Shown: positions 13,203 to 24,929 of the stretch, piece after piece
How positions within the stretch are numbered: position 1 is the first letter of the stretch
How the letters are laid out: the number at the start of each line of letters is the position of its first letter
Source of the DNA: Cerrena zonata
Taxonomy: Eukaryota; Basidiomycota; Agaricomycetes; Polyporales; Cerrenaceae
Direction of reading: 5' to 3'
Length of the DNA stretch: 64,000 bases
Assembly: GCA_038087015.1 (NCBI GenBank)
Contig: JASBNA010000008.1
Location: 558,001-622,000 of the forward strand
The notes under the pieces: model-generated
What the model was told of the DNA's origin: nothing
What the model saw: only the letters and a program-made list of their open reading frames with translations
Databases searched by the model: none
Translations under genes and position numbers: made by a program

Positions 13203-13787
13203 TGTTACATGCTCCAAATATGAAGTACTTTTTTCCCTTTCCTTTAAGACAGTTTCCTTAACCACAGAAACCCAAAGCCATATTGAACTACATCCTAACT
13301 GATTCTTGTTCTTTACCTTGAACCCTCCATTGTAGTCGTAATCCTACAACTTCACTTCTTATCAACCCCATTAGGTAGTCACAACACTTCCCACGAAGGG
13401 GATCCATACCCATTCTTCTGCGCTTCTTTACCTTGCACTTCTCTTCCCTTGATTCTTCTGAGTTCCATCGGGTTCTCTCATCTTCTCCCCGAGATCTCCT
13501 TTCCTATTGTTCCCAGTAGTATTTAAGGACAGCCTGTAACTCACTGATTCCCCAGACTGAATCTATGTGGATTTATCCCTGTAACTCTTGACCCTCTGCC
13601 TGCTTGACTTGGCCAGCTTCGCCTGTGCCCAAGGCTCACTAAAGTCTGCGGACTTGAACCTCAGAGAACTATACTGAGTGACTAGAGTGAACTCTCGTTT
13701 TAGATTTAGGATAACCCAGTCCCTATTCCTACTCGACATCTTTGACTTAGACTATTGACTACGTTACATCGGCTCTACCGCGTAACA
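13203..13787. mobile_element. Solo LTR, 585 bp, target duplication CAGTA
   Basis: The element begins TGTTAC and ends GTAACA. It is flanked by a perfect 5-bp direct duplication, CAGTA, at 13198-13202 and 13788-13792. It stands out as a balanced-composition island with several CG dinucleotides inside CG-poor DNA, which indicates recent insertion. No internal retrotransposon coding sequence is next to it, so it is best explained as a solo LTR left after LTR-LTR recombination. Its family is not determined. Confidence 0.85.
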
Positions 13788-14580
13788 CAGTATCTATGAG
13801 ATAAAGTGAGATAGCAAATCTAGAAAGAAATAATATTATAGTACAGGTAAGATAAAGAAAAAAGTACATTTATTATAACAATAGTGCTATACTTTGGTAT
13901 TTGCAGTTATAATCTATATTGTAAAGTAAAAGTCTCTATAATATACCACTTTATAGTAGTATTTTATATAGCTCAGCTTAGAGCTATAAGCTGCTCAAAC
14001 CAGCTATTTTAAAGCTAGCTGAAATACAATCAGCTTACTTAGATTTGGCTTAAGCTAAATTAGCTTAGTATTTGAGTAGCTATGAATTAAGGCTTTGCCT
14101 TGCTAGAGAACTCTAAGACTGACCAGGTTAGTCTCAAGACTTGAGACATGTTTAATATCATGAAAGACAATTGTCTTAAAGCTATTAGATAACTGGCTGC
14201 ACTAAGATATAGTATCATATCCTATAACAGAGACTAGATGATCATTACCAACTTTGATATGGCTGCTAGGAGGAGAGAGAGTGTACTTGATAAAATGAGA
14301 CTAGTTACTGAATATATAGTGAGAGGCATTATAGTTGAAAATTAACTTAGTTGATGTCAAAACTAAGCTCAAGGTGGCCATAAAGATTTGATCAATTTTA
14401 TATATACCCAGATCAATAAGATTAGTGATTAGGTTAGTAAAATTCTTAGCAGATTTTAAGTTGTCCTTCTTATTCTCTAAACATTAGTTTATTCAATGAC
14501 TTTTTTTCTCACATTTTTAGCAGGTATCTAACTCCTTTGATCCCTCAGACTTTTTACTCTTCTTGATAGAAAGGACAGTG
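13788..14580. other. AT-rich spacer with AGCT-rich patch
   Basis: No gene was seen. Around 13970-14080 the word AGCT recurs many times in both orientations, giving a patch able to form many small hairpins. This may be the decayed end of a repeat. Confidence 0.3.
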
Positions 14581-15255
14581 TCCTCAGTGGTAGTTCTATA
14601 AAGATAACAATTTGCTTCTATCTAAATATGAGAGCTGATATTTTTAACAGTGAAGGATTTTTTGTTAAGTTAGAATATCTGAAACTTGATGAGGTTCTAC
14701 TGAGGCAAAAGGAAAAGAGCTAGGGCATAGGCAACAATATAACTGAAGAGCTTCTCACTCATCACAGTGATGCAATCAGAAAGATCAAGCATTCAAGCAA
14801 TGTAGTTAGACATCAACTCATCATTGACAAATTTCCATATAAAAAGATCTTCAAGGTAATAGTTGATATTTATATATTGCTAGTTCATACTATAGATCTT
14901 TTGCTATGTGTCCCAGATATTTTTAAATATCTCTACAGCATCAATATGAGGCTATTGAGATGGCTCAGTCATGCTTTCTATTAAGCTTACGGTAGTCTGA
15001 TTGTCTTTCTTCCATATCAACCACTTCTTTTTAGCAGTAGCATGTTTAGGCTTCTATCTGACAGTAGGCTTTAAATCTGGTTTTTTCAGTTTATCTTTGT
15101 CACCTATGATGATGAGCCATAGGTACTGAGACTGCAGTACAGACTGACAGTGAATGCACCATTCTATATAGTTTGAGCTATTGAGCTTCAGGAATTTAAA
15201 CATTTTAGATATTCCAGTGGCAAAATTGAGGCCCATAATCTGATGACAGATAGAG
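14581..15255 (-). pseudogene. Copia-type (Ty1) gag relic
   Basis: Read on the minus strand, this has the order of a Copia gag (UBN2-like) domain. It starts with FLKLNSSNYIEWC and QSVLQSQYLWLIIIGD near the N-terminus. It continues with KKKWLIWKKDNQTT, then an Ile/Trp-rich EIFKNIWDT segment. A segment equivalent to the usual LKM-DGESV-HI-M-L block follows (WKFVNDELMSNYIA, MLDLSD), and then an LLPQ-IKFQ segment. Several in-frame stops interrupt it, many at codons explained by C:G to T:A change. A full-length protein would be the gag part of an LTR retrotransposon polyprotein. No protease, integrase or reverse transcriptase remains recognisable nearby. Confidence 0.7.
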
Positions 15256-18200
15256 GTTGAAATAGGGGAATAGCAGTATGAGAGATGAGCAAGTGGAAAA
15301 AAAGTGAGCAAATACAAAGAGAAACTTCTAAAGTTCACAGATGTAGGTAAAAAGCAGATGTATAGATATATTATTAATATAGCAATAAAAATATACAAAT
15401 AGAGTAAAATATGCTTAGATTTCATAGACATAGATAGAAAGTGAATATGAGCTCTGTACTATAAAAAGATTGAAGTGTAAGCTATACAAGCAATTATATA
15501 AGCAAGTAAGTATTAAACAGAAAAAGTAAATACTCTATAAATAAAAATCTTTATCAATCCTTATTCAGCAGATAGTTTCTTTGTACTATCTGGTATCTCA
15601 CCTCTATCCTGTTTAGCTCAAAGCTCTAGTAGCTAGATATCAAATAATAATAATCTTAAATTTGTAATAGCTGACTGTCTGATTTATAATACTCAGATGC
15701 TTTCTAAAACCAAAATCAAACAGCTTCTTAGAGTATAAGCTATATTTTTTTTTCACAGCTAATAGTGATGTTGAGAATTCTGTATCACCTTTTAGCTTAG
15801 CTTAGAAGATACATGAGGTCAGTAATGTGACCTTTTTAGGAATATATTATAGCAATCCTTCACTATATTATGTACTGGACCTTACCTTGAGATCAACATT
15901 TTATCAAGCCATCTTGGAGAATCTCCCTAGGAGTTTTGATTTTAACAATAAGTATGAGGTTGTGCCCTATTGACAATATATCTTATCAGGCTATTATAGA
16001 TATTATCATCTTATATCTGTGTATTAGGCTTATAACCAATATATATATTATTATGTATATCAATTTATTCTTATTGACTAATATTTACCAGAACCTTATT
16101 GTATAGGATATGTAAAACCATATCACAATGCTTTTTCCTGATATCTTTGGCTCCAAAAAATAACAGTCTCAGTTTTTCTCATACTGATACTTATCTTGGC
16201 AGACTTAATAGTGCCCCTCTCTTTGTCAATACTTGCTCAAATATCAAATGATACATATATGCAACTTTGATGCTCTTAATAAACTTTGTATATTTATTAT
16301 GAAGTCTAAATATATCAAAGCTGCCAAAGAACTTTGATGTCAATTGAGCTCTTTCAAGACACTTGGTTAAATGCTTTTTACAAATCAGTAACTTGAATTA
16401 CTCACAGCTACTCATGTTGATATTTATATGTAAGATATACTTGATAGCTTAAATATCTTATATGCTTTCATATAGCTAACTGAAAGTGAAAGTACCACTA
16501 TAACAATGCAGCTTATTCTACTACTTTTATATCTTATATACAATTATGACAACATTCTAGCTTTGTACTAAGTGGTCTCTAACAGATAGACAAAATGAAG
16601 CAACAATAGAATCAAGTTATTTCATATTGGTAAAAAGATTTATAATGATATAGCTGCATTTATGTCTCTATATGTGCTTAGGATAGCTTCTATAGGGTAG
16701 ATGCTACTTGCATCTGACTTTTTTTAGGTCCTTTATTAACAAGCAAGTTTATGAGTATATACTAGTTAGCCAGTTCTTACACTATGACAATAGACCTGAT
16801 AATAAATTGCCACTCTTGGCTTTAATGCAGATAACTCAGCAAGATTATTATAATATATCTTTATATACTTTGAGCTCTGGTCTAGATATCTTTGAGTGAA
16901 CTTTTGAACCAAGTCATGCTTCTAATCAAAGATATCAAAAAGTATCAAAAGGATACTAAAGTCTAAAAATAGAAATATGTTAATGCTAGCCTCATATGTG
17001 GTACTGGCGATAGGATAAGTAGCAAGTTGAGTTAAGTTCATAAGCTTATGTTTTTTTCTATATATATAATCTCACTTTACAGTCAGTAGTTATACCTTAT
17101 ATATTGATCATTTATGTTTTCTCAAAGGATCACTACTATATCTTTTGATACTACTAACCTTTCTTTGTTGATATTGCAATGCAATCTCCTCACCAGAATA
17201 GTCCAGATTGCTTATAAAATATTAACACTACCTCATTTAGTCTCATATATCAGTGAGATATGTGCTTGCTGCTACTGCTTTAGGTCTCACATATCATTTA
17301 TTGACATGCTTAGAAGAGAATGTGCATAAGATCTGTGGCAATGAGACCATATATATTCTATTTAAGTCTCTATTTCAGGCTTAGGTCAAATCTTTAAAGA
17401 ATGTTCTTTACATCTCAAACCCCAATCTCAGATGCAGTATAGATGTCAATATAAGAAGTAGCATCTTTTATATGCAAGCTATAATAATTATCCCTGAGTT
17501 TCACTTGATTTCTCCTACCAAGGAGTACTATAAGCTGCTAGAAGAGAAAGGGTTAGAATGTGTTACACTTTACATAGACAAATAGGCATGTCACTTAACC
17601 TAATATTGTGGACTGCATAATGCTGATTATATATATATATATATATCTTTTGTTGATTATAATAATTTAGCACAAATTTGATTTTAAGATTAAAGTTATA
17701 TCATAAATAGAGTTTTTCTCTTTGCTGATAACTGAAGACTCTGTTAATAAACTAGGTATAGAACTATATCTGTATTCTGATACTATAGTTTTAGGCTGTA
17801 TTGTTTATAGCACTAAATATATATAGCTATTACAGTTTTTAGACTAGTGATAATAAACACTGACATATTTTTATTTAGCATCAATATAGATAGTGTTATA
17901 CTAGACAACTACTAGAAATTTGACAAGAAGATAGAGAAATTCACAATCAATATGCAATTCTGACCTTTAATCAATTCTGCAAAGAAGGATATAGCAAAGC
18001 TCACTTATATTCAATTTTTTAATATGATCACCTCATCTGTCACTTATAATGATTACCTAATTAGTTGCTTATGAGATGACCTTATTATTTCAGCAGGAAA
18101 GATGTTAGAGTGCATATATAGTGCATATGACAGCTATATCTATTTACAATCTTTTATCAAAATATTGCTTCAAGCTTGTTCTTTTCCAGATAAACAGTAG

Positions 18201-20474
18201 GTTGTTCAAGATTAGGATGTTCCTTGCTAGGTCAGCAAGATAGATGAGAGCTAGTATTCAAAATCAGTTGAGAATAAGATTCTTAGCCTGAAAGAGATTA
18301 GGTATATCAAAGTTACAATATATATATATATATATATTATATCTAATTTTATTTAATACAGTGCAATACTTCATCAAGAAGTGATAGATACAGACTTTCT
18401 TTTCTCTGTAAATATACTGCCAAATGCATATGGGCCAATTGATTGCATGCTAAGAGATTTTGCATAAGATACATTGTGTCACTTAGTTGAGAAGGATAAA
18501 GATGATAAGAGTTATTCTACTCTTTCTAAATAGTGTTATATAGATATTAACATTATTGAAAAAAAATAAAATATGCTTATACTTTGTCAATGAAATTGAG
18601 ACCAATGTAAATTTTGGATTGTTTGAGGATGACATATTTAATGCTCTTTCTGATACACTTAGAAAACTCCGGCTGAAGATGTAGCATATTTCTTATTAGA
18701 CTTCTACTTGTTAATTGTCTCTCAAAGCTGGTAAAAAGTATAGTCAGATCATTCTCATATTGCACCTTGTATTTTCTCTCCTACTCATATGCAGTCTGCT
18801 GATAACACTTGTTTACCAATGCCAATTTCTTATACTATCATTTTATATACTCTAGCACTGAAAATAACTGATAGATCAGATAGGCACCAATTGAGATATC
18901 ATAAATTATGTAAATTATTGTAGAATTTTTTTACTTAATCTAACACCTTTATACTTTTTAAACATTCATTATAGCTTGTCATGACCTATAATAGGACTTC
19001 TTAGCAAAGAATCAACTTATTAGTTCTATAATTACTTCTAAAAATATTGCTACTTCTGCTAAAAATATGAGTTCAAATATACTATGGCATAAGACCTATA
19101 GGAGAAATATAAGAAGACCAGTTCTACTCATGCAAGGCTTTGCTCAGGTTACTTAAATGATCATATAAAAAATTCAGCACTTACTCTGATGAGCATATTA
19201 TAGAGTCAGATAAAGTATCTGACAGCCAGTCAAACAGGAACAATCTAAAATGATTATAATTACTTGCCTTAGTCCTCTTGTCATCTAGCCTTCCTTAAAC
19301 ATCATTCAGTCATTTTCTCCTGACTTCACTGCATATATTTCAGTTCAAAAGGACATATGAATCACAGATATACATCTAATTCCTACTTCTAAGTCATCCC
19401 AAGATGGACTTCAATCTCTATCTTTATTCAAAACTGACCTTAACCAGATATAACCCCATCAACTTTGTTTTTACTTTCCTTATTATTTAATTATTTGTTT
19501 TTATTTCTTGTTAGCATCATCTTGTAATCATTTTTAAGCTACTTTTCTTGAATCTACAAGGAGGCATTTTATATAACAATTTGACCTTTTATTGGTATTA
19601 ATTTTTTTTAGTTTTAGATATGCCTTAAGTAGTTTCAATATGACATACAAAGAAAGACTTTGATATATTATCCTGCTGTTATTCTCTAAGATTGAATTAC
19701 AATAAAGTCAGAGGACAAATAATACCCATTGTCTGATATAAAGATTTTCCTAAAGGAATATATAATTGGGCACTGTTAGATTAAATAGAAGATTTAAGCT
19801 TTTAGATTTAGATAGTAGGCATTTACTCATAATAGCTTTTTATTGTTCTTATTTTCTCAGTAGAGATAGTATATAAGAGGCTTCTGTAGATTGAGCAGGG
19901 CAGAAACATGTCCTCACAATTACTACTAAAGCTTTTTCTATAGGTAAGTCAGTCTATATCCATCTTTTTCCTTCTAAAATATATCTTATCTCTTTAACAC
20001 TTATCACTAATAAGCAAAGTAAGTCTTGAGTATATCTATGAAACTACATATCACTGACTACCACATCAAATGACTGCATATTTCCTTGACCTTGAGACTG
20101 GTCTAGGCAGCATAGTTGTGGGTTAGTTGTTGTTAGTTTGGTTTTCTGTTCAAGCACAATTATCTATCATCATCTGAAACCTACCATGAAGGTGATAAAA
20201 TATCCTTCATTCCTACTTTATAAATATTTCTCATATTTTTATATCCCAAAGTTTTTTTAGTGGAACACCCTTATCAATATTCACTCTATTATTAGGAAGT
20301 CTTAGTATACTATCACACACTATCTCAAGCCTATCATCTATATCTCCATTATCCATATCAAGTCTGCAAAATTATTCAGAATTAAGAAATACTCTTTCTC
20401 TCTTTTTCTAACTTGTTAATTTTCCAGTCTAAGTGACCACTTCTGCTTAAGCAATAATGACTATCCCTGTTAAC
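15256..20474. other. AT-rich relic sequence without supported genes
   Basis: Five kilobases of CG-poor, stop-rich DNA. TA dinucleotide runs occur near 17627-17648 and 18318-18340. Open frames at 16708-16899, 17114-17329 and 18577-18765 are short and motif-free. This probably includes the rest of the Copia relic and other repeats too mutated to name. Confidence 0.45.
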
Positions 20475-21330
20475 ATGCCACTTAAAGATTCATGGCAGGT
20501 CCCCAAGACCTTTAAAGAATAGTCTTTATATATAGATAACTTCTTACAACAAGTAGAGGATCTATTTAGAGCAGCAAGCATTATCAATGAAAGGCAAAAA
20601 ATAAACTATCTTTTGTGATACTGCAGTTATAGAGTTAGGGAAGTAATCAAGACACTCCCTGACTATATTACACCTATCTGAAATAGTCTTAAAACAAGCC
20701 TAATTAAGATTTACAATAGTGAGAAATCAAAAATATTAGAAGAAGGATTTAATTCACTGGTCTAAACAAGCACTTTATATAAACTGGTTATTATTGTTAA
20801 AGGTATGTTTTTATTGGAGAGCATTTTTATAGATTGCAAGATGGTTGAAGAAAAAATACAAGTTAACAGACAAATAGTTCAATAAGGCATTCTGGAATGA
20901 GGTGTCAAAATACTGTTAGAATTATGTTCAGTTAGGAGACATTGATTTGGGGGAAACATTTGGCATTGTTGAGCTCTGATGCAAACAAATAGGTACATAC
21001 AATATAATCTATGCTTTATATACCATATCTGGTAATCTACTGGCTATCACCACAATCACGAGCTCATAGCATTGTGACACTTGTATTGTTGCTGCCAAGA
21101 TTCCAACAAATACTTACATCCTAAATTTGAGATCATTATTTTAAGGAATCATAGTACTCATGATATGACCAAGACCTTTGAGATTGCACATATGCTTGAA
21201 GCACTTGAACAAATATACTGATGAGATAAGTTTGATGCAGATTATTCTGGCTCTGAAGATTCCACAGAAGAGATATTGTCTTTAATCAGTCAATCAGATA
21301 CCTAAATTATATTTTGATATTCTGTCCTCC
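20475..21330 (+). pseudogene. Gypsy-type gag relic, 5' part
   Basis: An ATG at 20475 begins a broken frame. Its segments follow the gag of basidiomycete Gypsy (Ty3) elements: a VPKTF start, DNFLQQVEDLFRAA, then CSYRVREVIKTLPDYITP, an LVIIVKGMFL segment, and an AFWNEVSKYC-like WKGIP equivalent. Many in-frame stops are present, and most could arise from CAG, CAA, CGA or TGG by a transition. The frame then runs into a pogo-like insertion at about 21465-22797 and resumes beyond it. Confidence 0.65.
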
Positions 21331-21464
21331 TCTAGATCACTTCTTCATATTTCAACATAATAAGTTGTAGTTATATACTTCCTCTACATTATAAAAAAAG
21401 AACTACACAAATCCATTCACTATAGTATATGTTATTTATATTTTACTATTATCTGGGGAGCATA

Positions 21465-22797
21465 TGCCCAGATTAGTCAATTAGACACTATTTGGTGCCT
21501 AAGGTATATAGTACAAATCCTTACTTTAAGGGGTCACAATATCTAACTTGGAAAGCAGGCCAATTCTGGCAGAACACAATTCCTTCAGTAGGTGTAGAAT
21601 GTTCCAAAATTATATATTATTTAGTATTGTAAATTTAGACTATATATTATATGTCACATATTTGATACTCCAAAAAATGAATATTGTAGAAGCACCATCA
21701 TGTAGAACTTACTAATACAATTTCAATAGTATATAATACTTGATATTTTGATAAGAAAATGACTGAGATATAATATAAATACTAAATATCTAGATTGTTT
21801 TATGAAAAATAATATTGATAAGTCTATCTATGGAAAGCAGGTAATATATAAGTATATATATGCCTACAGTTTAGCTATCTTAAAGTGGAAAACACTCTGT
21901 TAACTTACTTATATAAAATTCTAATATCTATATGAGATTTAAAAACAGACCAACTTAAGAGATGAAGCTGGCTGCTCCAACTATCGCTTGAGTAAGCAAT
22001 GATATAGCTAGCCAGCTGTTTTCTCAAGCTCAAGAAAAGTATCTGGCCAGCTATATCATAGCAGTGAGCAGACTATATATGCTTATATAATCAGTAAGTG
22101 CCTACAACTTGGCTATATCAGAGTATATTTATTGTAAGACAAATTACATGACTTATTATATCAGCAGGAGAAAAGCTAAGGAATAATGTCATAGATCTAA
22201 ACCCTAAATTGGGAGTAGAGCGAAAATCTGTAATGATACAAGTACCCTACCAAACTTCAGAACATAAAACACAATTTTTTATATCTCAGAAATTATAATT
22301 TCTATGATATTTTTATGATAAGTTATATTAAAAATATATAGAAAATTGTTAGATAGTATATTTTGCCTCAGAAAGTGTTTAAATGTCTGTGTCCAAACTT
22401 GAAAGGACACCTTCTATATATAGTATTTTCTACTATTTAGATATCTAAAACTCATATTTAGCTGCATTTCTCAGGAATGAGGAGTTATACAGTAATGATT
22501 TTAGATCTAAAAGATGCAGAAAAAATGTGTAGAGATGAAAGAAATTATCATATATTTGCTTAGCCTAGAAATGGGACTATAAATACCTCTGAATATTTTA
22601 GTTTTTGCACTTTTTGCCAATTTAAGCAGTCTCAAACCAAAGAGGTTTGACTTATAGAGAAAATGAAGAGTGCAAATGATAGAGCAGCCGAAATTACATA
22701 TATTTCATCCCAAATTTCATCTCAAATGATAAGAAATTGGTGTAGAAAGGAGACGTCTAATTTGTGTGATAGTGTCTAATTGACTAATTGAAGACAA
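21465..22797. mobile_element. Decayed pogo-like non-autonomous element inside Gypsy gag
   Basis: The right end (22752-22797) matches the right end of the Fot1/pogo-like element at 42418-42466: GTCTAATT, a GTGATAG spacer, GTCTAATTGACTAATTGAAG and then a TA. The left end near 21471 carries the inverted GATTAGTCAATTAGACAC. The subterminal string TTTCATCTCAAATG is also shared. The interior of about 1.33 kb has no transposase motif. It is much more diverged than the copy at 39354 and splits the Gypsy gag reading. Confidence 0.6.
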
Positions 22798-23575
22798 TAT
22801 CAGATTTATCTTTGAATTCCTCTTCAGAGTTTGACAGCAATGAAGATTATGATTGATCTAATCACATAAAGAAGAAAGTTCAAAAGAAGAAGATGAGTAA
22901 GACTCAGAAGTATCATTCTTTATGAAAAGTTATATCAGAAAGGAACACTATGAAAGCCCTTGCAAAACTAGAGGCAGAAGATAAAATAGCTGAAGAATAT
23001 AATAAAGTTGAAATTTTGATCAAACAATTACAAGATATGAGTCTTAACAATCCCAATTATACAGTAATATTTTATTGAGCTTACAAACTTGATAAGGATA
23101 TTATTCATATTATCTGATTCCTAGCAGAATTATAAACAAAAAATACAAATAAATATGAGCAGTATATATAAAAAAACAAATATAATAGGATCTGCTATAC
23201 AAACAATAGAATTGACCTGTTATGGCTATAGAGAGAAAGGATATTCACTAAACAAATATAAACAATTAAACAAATGAATGAATGAAGGAAAACTAAAATA
23301 AGATAACAATAGATGTATAATATTGAAAGACAGATATCTCATTCAGTGAGGCTGAGATAAGCCTATTATACAAGCTGCATATAAAATGGCCACTCCTACA
23401 ATCTCTATAAACTTTATATCATTTTTACTTAAACTCATATCTCAATGTAAAACTAACTCTGATTCAAACTCAGATCCTATCTCTCATACTTCATCTTTTA
23501 ACTATGCCACAGATTATTCAAAAAAATCACATATGAATAGCGAAAAACTTGCTTTGAGGATTTACAGTCACTGAA
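22798..23575 (+). pseudogene. Gypsy-type gag relic, 3' part with ruined zinc knuckle
   Basis: The gag reading resumes here. A coiled-coil-like EDKIAEEYNKVEILIKQL segment is followed by MSLNNPNYTVIFY and YKLDKDI, as in basidiomycete Gypsy gag. Near 23217-23262 the expected CCHC knuckle reads CYGYREKGYSLNKY. The second Cys, the His and the last Cys are all Tyr, each explained by one transition. The open piece 23386-23574 is the tail of this gag. Confidence 0.65.
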
Positions 23576-23989
23576 GTTCTCAACTTCTCAGAAGAGTAAG
23601 AGATATAAAATTCTAAAAAAAATCAGATGAAATTGATCTGGTCCCTGCAGTCAATCAATACCTATGTCTCATTATTTGATTTTCACAATGATAATGATAT
23701 CATTGAAGATACCCCTCTATGGAAGACCTGGAGTCTCCAAAGGTAAGTCAATCCAAAAAGTTGGAAAAAAAAAGGCTCACTAAAGAATGTCCATCCTATG
23801 TAGTTGGATATCTCATGCCATGTACAACCTCTGTTGATTGTTGATTGTATACTAAACAGTCACCTAGATATATCAGTAGGTAAAGTTATTGGTCTCTTGA
23901 AGGAAGTAAGTACTTACCTTTCAAATGCTATAAAGTATAAGTAAGTTGTCAAAGAGAATTCATCAGCAAAGGTTGTGGCAACAGTGCAC

Positions 23990-24290
23990 CATGATCAATC
24001 TCCACACTTTTACCTCATTTCTGTAACAATAGAATGTGATGGCAGGTCCATCAATGCTATTATCAACACCAATTTTATGCTCAACATTGTGAGCACTTAG
24101 ATCTGCCAAATGATCATCTGACAACCTATTGATTGGTCCACTCAACTTATAATGTGCAATGCAAATAGAGACCATGGAGTACTAAGTGAGTTTAATACAA
24201 AAGGTTATGCTGAATTATGGAGAAGCTGAAATATAGGCAGCCTTGTATATTGCTGACCATATTCTATTTGATCTACTGCTAGGCAGGCCC
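23990..24290 (+). pseudogene. Gypsy-type aspartic protease relic
   Basis: A reading across this stretch gives INAIINTNFMLNIVS, then QPIDWST, LIMCNAN and HILFDLLLGRP. This is the order of a retropepsin: IDTGS flap region, the RPID segment, and the end block LLLGRPW. The catalytic Asp of the D-T-G-like motif has become Asn, and several stops break the frame. It continues the gag at 20475-23575, so the whole forms one dead Gypsy gag-pol. A base-composition change begins right after LLLGRP at 24291. Confidence 0.6.
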
Positions 24291-24528
24291 TGTGTCGGAA
24301 ATCCTAAAGCGCTGATTATAACCAGCCACAATTATAGCCTGATTATAGCTAGGGTTAGGTCCAGCGTAATAGATTATAACCTATTTTAGCTATGTGATTG
24401 ATTATAACTGCCATCATCAGCCGTGCGGCTGGTTAGAATGCAGTTATAATTGGTGCTTATTGTTAGTGTAGACCCCTGACTCCACAAATTGTTATTAAAT
24501 CCAATATATTACACTGGGATTTGTGACA
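24291..24528. repeat. CG-containing patch, possible LTR
   Basis: The patch begins TGTGTCGGAAATCC and could end at GGATTTGTGACA (24528), giving an imperfect LTR-like TG...CA inverted end. It has more CG than its neighbours (for example GCCGTGCGGC), as the dated insertions in this window do. No matching 5-bp target duplication was found, so the boundaries and the nature are uncertain. Confidence 0.35.
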
Positions 24529-24819
24529 TCTCTTCATTTAGGGCATGGCCATATTCTGTAACAAAGATTATATGTTCAATCTTAACATGTGGTTGATCAA
24601 AATTTATACTACAGGATCACCAGACAAACAATTTCTACACTTATCTGTCTGCACACATAATATATCCTAAGGAGTGATAATCTTGTGTTGAAAGCTTTAT
24701 TAACTCAGAATGTAGAACTTGGAACTCAGTGGTAGAGCAGCTGCCCAACCCACACATGTTTCATGATTTATGAAGTCAGTTACCAGAGAGTACTATATAA
24801 ATAAATGTGCACTTAGTAC

Positions 24820-24925
24820 ATACTGTTTGGTGTAGTGTAGTGGTCTAATATCCTGGTAAGTTGATTCTGAATTCTGTCATGGTTTCCTGTGTTTGTGAGT
24901 TCAATTCCTATGTGTTGTACTAATA
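24820..24925 (+). other. tRNA-like sequence (SINE head or tRNA relic)
   Basis: TAGTGTAGTGG near 24835 fits a pol III A box and resembles the 5' half of tRNA-Asp/Glu, followed by ATATCCTGGT. GAGTTCAATTCC near 24896 fits a B box. The spacing (about 60 bp) suits a tRNA. The acceptor stem and anticodon arm do not fold cleanly by eye. A second A-box-like string, CTCAGTGGTAGAGC, lies just upstream at about 24729. This is probably a tRNA-derived SINE or a decayed tRNA gene. Confidence 0.4.
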
Positions 24926-24929
24926 AAAT

